DNA of 5,324 bases. It comes from Loki-b32 sp964493385. GTDB taxonomy: Archaea; Asgardarchaeota; Lokiarchaeia; Sigyniarchaeales; SOKP01. Positions 1-4,801 of this stretch are shown piece after piece (within the stretch, counting starts at the first letter, position 1; every line of letters begins with the position of its first letter). The position numbers were made by a program, and so were the translations under genes. The notes under the pieces were generated by a model. The model searched no databases and was not told the origin of the DNA. It was given only the letters and a program-made list of their open reading frames with translations. Location of the stretch: assembly GCA_964493385.1 (NCBI GenBank), contig CAZBNW010000150.1, forward strand, positions 1-5,324. The letters are read 5' to 3'.

Positions 1-120
1 CCTGGTGAAATTGCTGAACAAATAGGTATTGAATCTAAGGAAGTATCTAAAATCATAAAAGAATTACGTGAAGAAGGAAAAGTTTTTTCCCCTAAACGCT
101 GTTATTATGCATTAAAATAA
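1..120 (+). CDS. Winged helix-turn-helix DNA-binding protein, C-terminal part
   Basis: The frame is open from the first base and ends at TAA (118-120), giving 39 residues; the start lies outside the window. The visible part reads as a helix-turn-helix followed by a wing: an early helix (GEIAEQIG), a turn (IESKE), a recognition helix (VSKIIKELREEGKV) and a short C-terminal hairpin ending SPKRCYYALK. This pattern is familiar from small archaeal MarR/ArsR-like winged-helix proteins that bind DNA in the cytoplasm. Regulatory targets cannot be told from this fragment. It could be a stand-alone regulator or the C-terminal domain of a longer protein. The zinc-ribbon gene at 239-403 converges on it, so the two are not co-transcribed. 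The fold is fairly secure; the biological role is unknown. Confidence 0.72.
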   Translation, partial: PGEIAEQIGIESKEVSKIIKELREEGKVFSPKRCYYALK

Positions 121-149
121 TTGCTAAATACCATTTAACTTAATTTTAA

Positions 150-180
150 ATCTAGTCTTTTTTTAAAGAGTTGATTTTTT
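150..180 (+). terminator. T-rich terminator after the winged-helix gene
   Basis: Seven T (158-164) and six T (175-180) follow the stop codon at 118-120 within 60 bases. No strong hairpin precedes them. Runs of U in the transcript are the main archaeal termination signal, so this is a likely transcript end, placed by inference. Confidence 0.45.
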
Positions 181-213
181 AAATTATAGATTGTGAAATA
201 TACTTTGAATTGG

Positions 214-229
214 AAAAAAAAAAGAAAAT
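214..229 (-). terminator. T-tract terminator after the zinc-ribbon gene
   Basis: On the minus strand a run of ten T (223 down to 214), preceded by TATTTTC, lies just beyond the stop codon at 239-241. It is the strongest poly-T tract of the left part and is well placed to end the minus-strand zinc-ribbon transcript before it reaches the convergent winged-helix gene. Confidence 0.55.
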
Positions 230-238
230 ATAATGGCC

Positions 239-403
239 TCAATGTGTATAATGAAGTGGTGTGGATTTTTGCTGGTTTTCTTTTATAAATTTTGTCTCAT
301 AATTCATATATCCGCAATTTAAACATTTTACAGTCTTTGGAGGAAAATAATTTATGATTTTGGGCATTTTCATTGAAGCACAATTAGGACAATAATAATA
401 CAT
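239..403 (-). CDS. Small two-CxxC zinc-ribbon protein (54 aa)
   Basis: This minus-strand frame runs from ATG (403-401) to TGA (241-239) and encodes 54 residues. It begins MYYYCPNC and has a second knuckle CLNCG, so Cys5, Cys8, Cys28 and Cys31 form a C-x2-C ... C-x2-C set spaced as in treble-clef/zinc-ribbon folds that bind one zinc. The C-terminus is polar and probably flexible. Support for a real gene comes from the start context: a GAAAGG Shine-Dalgarno-like stretch (418-413) ends nine bases before the ATG, a TATA-like TATTTAAAAA element lies further upstream, and a ten-T terminator follows the stop. Similar tiny ribbons occur in many archaeal genomes with roles in nucleic-acid or protein binding, but I do not recognise a specific family. 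No membrane segment or signal peptide is seen. It is cytoplasmic by inference. Confidence 0.68.
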   Translation of the reverse strand: MYYYCPNCASMKMPKIINYFPPKTVKCLNCGYMNYETKFIKENQQKSTPLHYTH

Positions 404-445
404 TTTCTAAAACCTTTCGATTCAAATTATTATTATCTTAACGTA

Positions 446-459
446 ATTTTTTTAAATAT
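446..459 (-). promoter_or_regulatory. Putative TATA box for the zinc-ribbon gene
   Basis: The minus strand reads TATTTAAAAAAATT here, centred roughly 50 bases before the ATG at 403. A start site about 25 bases downstream would leave a short leader holding the GAAAGG site. The element is AT-rich in AT-rich DNA, so it is only a candidate. Confidence 0.38.
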
Positions 460-471
460 CATTAAAAAGTC

Positions 472-503
472 CTACAATTTAAAAATAAAGGAAAATATTG
501 TAG
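472..503. repeat. Inverted repeat in the zinc-ribbon/hydrolase divergent spacer
   Basis: CTACAAT (472-478) and ATTGTAG (497-503) are perfect 7-base inverted arms with an 18-base spacer. The pair sits between the divergent starts at 403 and 609. It could be a binding site or a weak RNA stem. The rest of the 404-608 spacer has no gene, tRNA or recognisable riboswitch. Confidence 0.35.
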
Positions 504-580
504 CGTCTCTCCTTTTTAGGTTAATTCTACTTTAAGCATACATGAATCCAAAAATTTAAGTGATTGAAAATCTTTTACTA

Positions 581-595
581 TTTAAACCGTTTAAA
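581..595. promoter_or_regulatory. Palindromic candidate operator before the hydrolase gene
   Basis: TTTAAAC (581-587) and GTTTAAA (589-595) are perfect 7-base arms around a single central C, ending 13 bases before the ATG at 609. With a TATA-like stretch at 550-558 the transcript start would fall near 580, which would put the dyad at the start of the message. The left part also resembles a TATA box, so promoter and operator readings compete. Confidence 0.4.
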
Positions 596-596
596 A

Positions 597-602
597 TGAG
601 GT
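597..602 (+). promoter_or_regulatory. Shine-Dalgarno site of the hydrolase gene
   Basis: TGAGGT ends six bases before the ATG at 609-611. It supports that start over the upstream ATG at 596-598, which is out of frame and soon meets a stop. Confidence 0.6.
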
Positions 603-608
603 TTTTAA

Positions 609-1514
609 ATGGAAGATTTTGTCAAGCCCCTTTCTGATGAATTTAAGAATATATTTTTTATAGAAGGGGAACAAAATGCAAGATATCCTTATTCTCATTC
701 TATTTTAATAGGAGATTACTTAATTGATACAGGCATTTCACATAAGCGGCTAAGAAAGTTAAAGAAAACATTTCCAATCAAAAATGTTATTTTAAGTCAT
801 TGGCATGAAGACCATATTTCTGGTAATAGTTTATTTAAAGATGTAAAATTTTACTGTCATCTACGAGATAAACCTATTATTGAAGATATTGAAAAAATAA
901 TTCCTTATTATAATGTTGAAAACACTATAGTTGGAGACGAATTAAAAAATTTTATTGAAATGTTTCGAATGAAAAATACTAAAATCGATTATGCAATAGA
1001 AGACAATCAAATCACAAACATTGGAGATCAGTTAAAATTGAAAATTCTTCATACTCCTGGACACACAGCTGGACATTGTGCTTTTTATGAACAAAACTCA
1101 AAAATTGCATTTTTTGGAGATATTGACTTAACAAAATATCCATATTATGGAAATATAGATGCAAGTTTAATTGAGTTTGAAAAATCAATTGAAAAACTTA
1201 ATAATATGGACATCGAAACCGCAATTACAGGTCACAGAGATATTATTTATGGAAAAAAAAGAATTCATGAAGAGTTTGAAAATTATAAATCAATACTATG
1301 TCAGCGAGACGAAAAAATATTATCATATTTTTCTGAAGAGAGCAAACCAATTAAACCAATAGATTTAAGAAACAAAAATATAATATACAGAAAATATACG
1401 ACATTTAAAGATTTTGAGTTAATCGCTGAAGTTTTAATGATAGAAAAACATTTAGATAAATTCTATGAAAACAAGTTAACTACAATTAAAGATAATGGAT
1501 ATATTTTGAATTAA
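609..1514 (+). CDS. Metallo-beta-lactamase-fold hydrolase (glyoxalase II-like)
   Basis: The 301-residue product is a cytoplasmic metal-dependent hydrolase of the MBL superfamily. The core has LIDTG at 38-42, the metal motif HWHEDH at 64-69 (H64, H66, D68, H69), HTPGHTAGH at 148-156 (metal ligand H152), the bridging Asp in FFGDID (D171) and the last His in TGHRD (H209). The full two-metal ligand set is therefore present and the enzyme should be active. Residues about 212-301 follow the core and end in a helix of the EVLMIEKHLDKFYE type, resembling the small winged-helix-like tail of LACTB2-type MBL proteins. The substrate is unknown; glyoxalase-like thioesters, lactones or RNA are all possible, since this family is broad. 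There is no signal peptide. It starts at ATG behind a TGAGGT site. The crotonase gene follows after 81 bases on the same strand; a TATA-like element there suggests separate transcription, although read-through is possible. Confidence 0.85.
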   Translation: MEDFVKPLSDEFKNIFFIEGEQNARYPYSHSILIGDYLIDTGISHKRLRKLKKTFPIKNVILSHWHEDHISGNSLFKDVKFYCHLRDKPIIEDIEKIIPYYNVENTIVGDELKNFIEMFRMKNTKIDYAIEDNQITNIGDQLKLKILHTPGHTAGHCAFYEQNSKIAFFGDIDLTKYPYYGNIDASLIEFEKSIEKLNNMDIETAITGHRDIIYGKKRIHEEFENYKSILCQRDEKILSYFSEESKPIKPIDLRNKNIIYRKYTTFKDFELIAEVLMIEKHLDKFYENKLTTIKDNGYILN

Positions 1515-1515
1515 G

Positions 1516-1527
1516 TATATAAAAAAA
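1516..1527 (+). promoter_or_regulatory. Putative TATA box for the crotonase gene
   Basis: TATATAAAAAAA lies just after the hydrolase stop codon. A transcript starting about 25 bases downstream, near 1545, would carry a leader of about 50 bases holding the GGAGG site. It is a good match to the archaeal TATA consensus but unproven. Confidence 0.42.
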
Positions 1528-1581
1528 CATTTATTATTCCTTTTCATGAGCTAACTATTCGAGTTATTTTTGAATAATGAC

Positions 1582-1586
1582 GGAGG
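1582..1586 (+). promoter_or_regulatory. Strong Shine-Dalgarno site fixing a TTG start
   Basis: GGAGG ends nine bases before TTG (1596-1598). The nearby ATG at 1577-1579 overlaps this site, is out of frame and ends after 13 codons, so the TTG is the best start for the crotonase gene. Confidence 0.7.
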
Positions 1587-1595
1587 AAATTAAAT

Positions 1596-2366
1596 TTGGA
1601 AGGTATAGTTTTATATGAAAAAGAAGGTAATATTGGAAAAATTACTTTAAATAAACCAGAACAAAGAAATACGTTAGATCTAAAAACTCTTAAAAGGTTG
1701 ATAGAGGTATTTAAGAAAAGTGCTGATAATGGGGATATATGTGTGATTTATGGGGCTAATGGTAAACACTTTACCGTTGGTGCAGATTTGAAATATGGAT
1801 TTGAATTACTTACTGATAATAGTCGAATGGCTGAAGCTATTGAATTTTTAGAATCTTTTCAGGATTTAACAAGAGCTATGATATCTCATCCGGGAGTTGT
1901 TATTGCTGGGCTTCATGGTTGGGTTATTGGAGGAGGATTTGAACAGTTATTATATTGTGACTTAAGAATTGCTGCTAATAATACTCGGATAATGCTTCCA
2001 GAATTAGGAGTAGGGCTCTTCTTCTCGAATGCCTCTACAAAATTATTACCAAGAATTATTGGTGAGGGAAGAGCAAAACAATTAATGTATTTAGGATCGG
2101 AGATTAGTGCCGAAGAAGCCCTTAATATAGGATTAGTAAATCAAGTCTGCAAACCTGAAGGGTTAAGAAGGATTCTTAGACGTATAGCAAATACAATAGT
2201 TCAAAAAGATCATATAGCTCTTAAATGGGCAAAGAAATTGATAAATGAGAATCGAGATGCTTCTATTGAATCAGTATTAGCAAAAGAACTACGTGTTATG
2301 ATCTTAACTGGTCAATCTGAAGAACTTAAGAGAAGACTTGGAAAGTTTGTGAAAGATAAGCATTAA
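1596..2366 (+). CDS. Enoyl-CoA hydratase/isomerase (crotonase) family protein
   Basis: The 256-residue product has the usual length and full fold of crotonases, which act on acyl-CoA thioesters in the cytoplasm. ITLNKPEQRNTLD (16-28) is the family's N-terminal signature. The oxyanion hole is built from the GADL loop (62-65) and the GWVIGGG loop (108-114). Both acidic residues that activate water in enoyl-CoA hydratases are in place: E116 in GGGFE and E136 in LPELGVG. CD at 121-122 and the C-terminal trimerisation helices (from about 180) are also recognisable. Hydration of 2-enoyl-CoA is therefore the best guess, but isomerase or other crotonase activities cannot be excluded. No other beta-oxidation gene is in the window. 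Translation starts at TTG, with a strong Shine-Dalgarno site. It ends at TAA (2364-2366) and is followed by a T-rich terminator. Confidence 0.86.
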   Translation: MEGIVLYEKEGNIGKITLNKPEQRNTLDLKTLKRLIEVFKKSADNGDICVIYGANGKHFTVGADLKYGFELLTDNSRMAEAIEFLESFQDLTRAMISHPGVVIAGLHGWVIGGGFEQLLYCDLRIAANNTRIMLPELGVGLFFSNASTKLLPRIIGEGRAKQLMYLGSEISAEEALNIGLVNQVCKPEGLRRILRRIANTIVQKDHIALKWAKKLINENRDASIESVLAKELRVMILTGQSEELKRRLGKFVKDKH

Positions 2367-2429
2367 AGATATTTTAAATCTTTCTTATGAACAAAATTAT
2401 TATTTTATTTCTTTTTATAAACTTTTTTT
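2365..2429 (+). terminator. T-rich terminator after the crotonase gene
   Basis: A 6-base stem (AAAGAT 2365-2370, ATCTTT 2378-2383, seven-base loop) overlaps the stop codon. It is followed by T-rich sequence ending in seven T (2423-2429). The stem is weak; the T tracts are the stronger evidence, as expected for archaeal termination. Confidence 0.45.
2412..2420 (+). promoter_or_regulatory. TATA box for a near-leaderless PLP-enzyme transcript
   Basis: TTTTTATAA is centred about 37 bases before the ATG at 2453. Archaeal transcripts start about 25 bases after the TATA centre, so the leader would be only about ten bases. No Shine-Dalgarno sequence is visible between here and the ATG, which fits leaderless-type initiation. 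Confidence 0.48.
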
Positions 2430-2452
2430 ATTAATTCAATATTCTAATTAAT

Positions 2453-3751
2453 ATGGAACGAATAGAACCCCTTTTATTTAAAGAATACCCCCATCTAAAG
2501 GAAAGAGTGCCCTGGATCTCTCTACTTACCAATGTACCTACACCTGTGGAGAGATTAACTGAATTAGGAAAGCATCTTAATTTAGATAAAGGTCAAATAT
2601 TTATTAAAAGAGATGATAAAATTCATAAAGTTTATGGAGGAAATAAACTAAGAAAATTTGAATTTATCTTTGGAAATGTTATTAAAAGAAAAAAAAAACA
2701 GGCGATTGTAACTTATGGAGGAATTGGTACAAATCATGGTTTGGCTTGTGTAATTGTATGTAATAAATTAAATCCTCCTTTAAAATGTGATTTATTCCTT
2801 TTTAATCAGCCTCTTACTTGGCATGTCCAACGTTCATTATTACTATATAATTATTTTGGAGCAAATTTACATCTTGGTAAAACTGATGTAAGAACATTTA
2901 TTAAAGCATTATTTTTCTGGATTTCCCACCGTAAATATGAGTTTTTACTTCCGGGGGGAAGTCCTTTATTTGGTAGAGGAACCCCGTTAGGAATCGTCGG
3001 TTTTATAGATGCAATTTTAGAATTAAGCGTACAAATCAAGCAGGGAGAAATCCCTGAACCTGATGTAATATTTTTAGCAGGCAGTACTACAGGAACAGCC
3101 GCAGGATTAGTAGCAGGATGTAAATTATTAGGATTAAAAACAAAAATCCATGCTGTAGCTGTGTATAAGGATTTCCTAGCCAATGCTTCTAATTTAGCAA
3201 GAAATGCAAATAAGGCTCTTAAATATTTGCGTAAAAGAGATAAGAACTTTCCAAAAATTAGAGTTACTACAGAAGATTTTGAATTAATAGAAGGTTATTT
3301 AGGTTCTGGATATGGTGTTAAAACGATAAAAGGTCAAAAGGCTGTAGATACGATATTTGATTTAGAAGGGAAAGAAAAAGGATTTAGCTTAGAAACGACA
3401 TATACAGGAAAAGCGATGGCAGGTATGCTTGATTTCCTTAAAAAGGAAGAAAACAAAAATAAAATTGTATTATTTTGGAACACCTATAATTCAAATGATC
3501 TGGATAAGTATGTTAAGGAAACAAATTTTGAATATAAAAAACTTCCAAAGAAGTTTCATATTTTTTTTGAGGAGGTTAATTTTCAGTGCTGGCAAATTAT
3601 TGATTGCCCTAAAGAAAAAAGAAATGAGTGTCCAGCTTATTTAAATCATGAATATAGATTTTGGAAAGTTACAGAATGTTTACTTGAAGATGAAAAGCAA
3701 AAGAAAATATTTAAAGTATTGAAGAGTGTTATAAAATTAGAAGATGTTTAA
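2453..3751 (+). CDS. PLP-dependent enzyme, ACC deaminase/D-cysteine desulfhydrase family, with Cys-rich tail
   Basis: The 432-residue product is a fold-type II PLP enzyme. It is about 100 residues longer than the usual ~330 of ACC deaminases and D-cysteine desulfhydrases. KRDD (52-55) leads to YGGNKLRKFEF (61-71), where K65 is the predicted Schiff-base lysine. TYGGIGTNHG (87-96) matches the family's substrate loop (S-N-H in ACC deaminase, here T93-N94-H95). AGSTTGTAAG (209-218) is the glycine-rich phosphate-binding loop, and YTGKAM (317-322) is the late family motif with a candidate active-site Tyr317. The usual C-terminal HTGG is replaced by FWNTYNS (341-347). After the catalytic domain a basic linker leads to a cysteine cluster (379-409). 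Deamination or beta-elimination of a small amino acid is likely; the substrate is not predictable. No Shine-Dalgarno site precedes the ATG. The stop lies one base from that of the convergent deoxyhypusine synthase gene. Confidence 0.82.
   Translation: MERIEPLLFKEYPHLKERVPWISLLTNVPTPVERLTELGKHLNLDKGQIFIKRDDKIHKVYGGNKLRKFEFIFGNVIKRKKKQAIVTYGGIGTNHGLACVIVCNKLNPPLKCDLFLFNQPLTWHVQRSLLLYNYFGANLHLGKTDVRTFIKALFFWISHRKYEFLLPGGSPLFGRGTPLGIVGFIDAILELSVQIKQGEIPEPDVIFLAGSTTGTAAGLVAGCKLLGLKTKIHAVAVYKDFLANASNLARNANKALKYLRKRDKNFPKIRVTTEDFELIEGYLGSGYGVKTIKGQKAVDTIFDLEGKEKGFSLETTYTGKAMAGMLDFLKKEENKNKIVLFWNTYNSNDLDKYVKETNFEYKKLPKKFHIFFEEVNFQCWQIIDCPKEKRNECPAYLNHEYRFWKVTECLLEDEKQKKIFKVLKSVIKLEDV
3587..3679 (+). 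other. C-terminal cysteine-rich module of the PLP enzyme
   Basis: Residues 379-409 hold C379-W380, C385-P, C393-P-A-Y, F403-W404 and C409. The order CW ... CP ... CPAY ... xW ... C resembles the small two-CW cysteine motif that I recall from bacterial signalling and stand-alone proteins, with the second CW changed to FW. Four cysteines remain, enough for one metal site. Both the family match and metal binding are inference from pattern memory. Confidence 0.5.
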
Positions 3752-3752
3752 A

Positions 3753-4742
3753 TTAAATTATTTTTAATCGTTGTAGTAAACCAGTAATTAAAATGGGTAG
3801 AGCAATTGTTGCATCACACCATACACTAACATGTTTTGATTCTAAGGAATATTTTCCCCATGATTTTGCCTCGGAAAAAGTACTTCCAGAAAGTCCACCA
3901 TCATATTCCATAGCGGTAGAAATGCGAACTGAATAATTATATCCCATTTTCTCAATTTTATCAAATTGATCCAACATTGGAAATATTTGCTGAGCCCAAT
4001 TTCGGGGAACACCTCCTCCTATTATTAGTGTACCAAATTCCTTAGAATTTTTCACTAAATTCCCAAATTTTTTCACATCCTCTAAGATATCAAATTGAAA
4101 ACTATATCCCTCATATAGATTATATTTGATTAATTTCAAAGCAAATTCAGAATCTGAAAAAGCAGGTACAAAAATTGGGATATTTTTTTTAGCTGCTATA
4201 GACAGAATACAATCTGTGGATATTTTACTCCCAATTTTATGTAAAAATTCTGATGGCGTGATTAGAATCTTTTTCTCATCGAATAAAGATTGAATGATTT
4301 TCAATAGTTCCTCATCAACTTTATCATAGTTTTCTTCAGGAAGAAAAATATCATAAATTCTATTTATTCTATGTTGAAATAATTCATTATCATCAACATT
4401 GGAATTACCAATGTAATGTCCTATATTACTGACAACATCAACTAAATCATGTGTAATATTTGCGCCAGTGCTTATTAAAACGTCTATTAAGTTGTATTCC
4501 ATCAACACAGACACAAGCTTTCCATATCCCGCAGGTACCATTGCTCCCGCTAATGTTAAAACAGTCAAGATTTCTTTATCTGAAACCATTTTATAGAGGA
4601 TTTCAAATGCCAAACCTAAATTTTTCCCCTGAAAGCCACAGTTTTTAAGAGAAGTTAGTATATCGTCTACATTCTTTACGTTTTTGACGTTAAAGGGAAT
4701 TACTTTTTTTTCTAAATAGTCTTCTTTTCGAGTTTGAGGCAT
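3753..4742 (-). CDS. dys: Deoxyhypusine synthase, archaeal type
   Basis: The 329-residue product belongs to the NAD-dependent deoxyhypusine synthase family. These enzymes transfer an aminobutyl group from a polyamine to one lysine of translation factor aIF5A in the cytoplasm. Landmarks in order are TLAGAMVPAGYG (63-74), STGANITHDL (91-100), the archaeal hallmark INRIYDIFLP (126-135), PAFSDS (193-198), GGGVPRNW (242-249), YDGGLSG (280-286) and EAKSWGK (291-297). K297 aligns with catalytic Lys329 of human DHS, W295 with Trp327 and E291 with Glu323. Three human spermidine contacts differ: L202 for Asp243, N248 for His288 and L284 for Asp316. Homospermidine synthases also belong to this family, so a free-amine acceptor is a less likely alternative. 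ATG (4742-4740) has no Shine-Dalgarno site and a TATA-like box about 20 bases upstream, suggesting a leaderless message. It is divergent from arginine decarboxylase. Confidence 0.9.
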   Translation of the reverse strand: MPQTRKEDYLEKKVIPFNVKNVKNVDDILTSLKNCGFQGKNLGLAFEILYKMVSDKEILTVLTLAGAMVPAGYGKLVSVLMEYNLIDVLISTGANITHDLVDVVSNIGHYIGNSNVDDNELFQHRINRIYDIFLPEENYDKVDEELLKIIQSLFDEKKILITPSEFLHKIGSKISTDCILSIAAKKNIPIFVPAFSDSEFALKLIKYNLYEGYSFQFDILEDVKKFGNLVKNSKEFGTLIIGGGVPRNWAQQIFPMLDQFDKIEKMGYNYSVRISTAMEYDGGLSGSTFSEAKSWGKYSLESKHVSVWCDATIALPILITGLLQRLKII

Positions 4743-4801
4743 ATGATTAATAATGCGTTATTTTAAATAATATTTAATCATTACAAAATATTAAGTTAAA
4801 A
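4743..4801. promoter_or_regulatory. 59-base bidirectional promoter between dys and arginine decarboxylase
   Basis: Both divergent starts lack a Shine-Dalgarno site. TATA-like boxes lie at TATTTAA (4771-4777, plus) and TTTAAAA (4767-4761, minus), each roughly 20-30 bases from its ATG, so both messages are probably leaderless. Perfect 8-base inverted arms, ATGATTAA (4743-4750) and TTAATCAT (4774-4781), frame this core and could be a shared operator. All this is AT-rich, so individual elements are tentative. Confidence 0.5.

Noticed and set aside
404..608. Possible tRNA, C/D-box RNA or riboswitch in the spacer
   Set aside because: No cloverleaf, no paired C and D boxes and no conserved aptamer-like G/C-rich stems could be found; only the two short dyads stand out.
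1171..1362. 63-codon plus-strand open frame inside the hydrolase gene
   Set aside because: It lies in another frame of a gene with all MBL motifs, has no start signal, and its product has no recognisable pattern.
1533..1578. ATTATTC ... GAATAAT inverted pair before the crotonase gene
   Set aside because: The arms are AT-rich with a long spacer, several alternative pairings exist, and the pair overlaps no clear promoter core; probably chance.
2851..3183. 110-codon minus-strand open frame
   Set aside because: It is antisense to the conserved core of the PLP enzyme, including its phosphate loop. Its Pro/Asn-rich product looks like a shadow of Gly-rich codons.
3429..3644. 71-codon plus-strand frame in the PLP enzyme's 3' part
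   Set aside because: It overlaps the coding region in another frame. I considered whether the Cys tail was a separate gene or frameshift, but the main frame runs unbroken through it.
4460..4648. 62-codon plus-strand frame
   Set aside because: It is antisense to conserved deoxyhypusine synthase motifs and has no start signal or family pattern.
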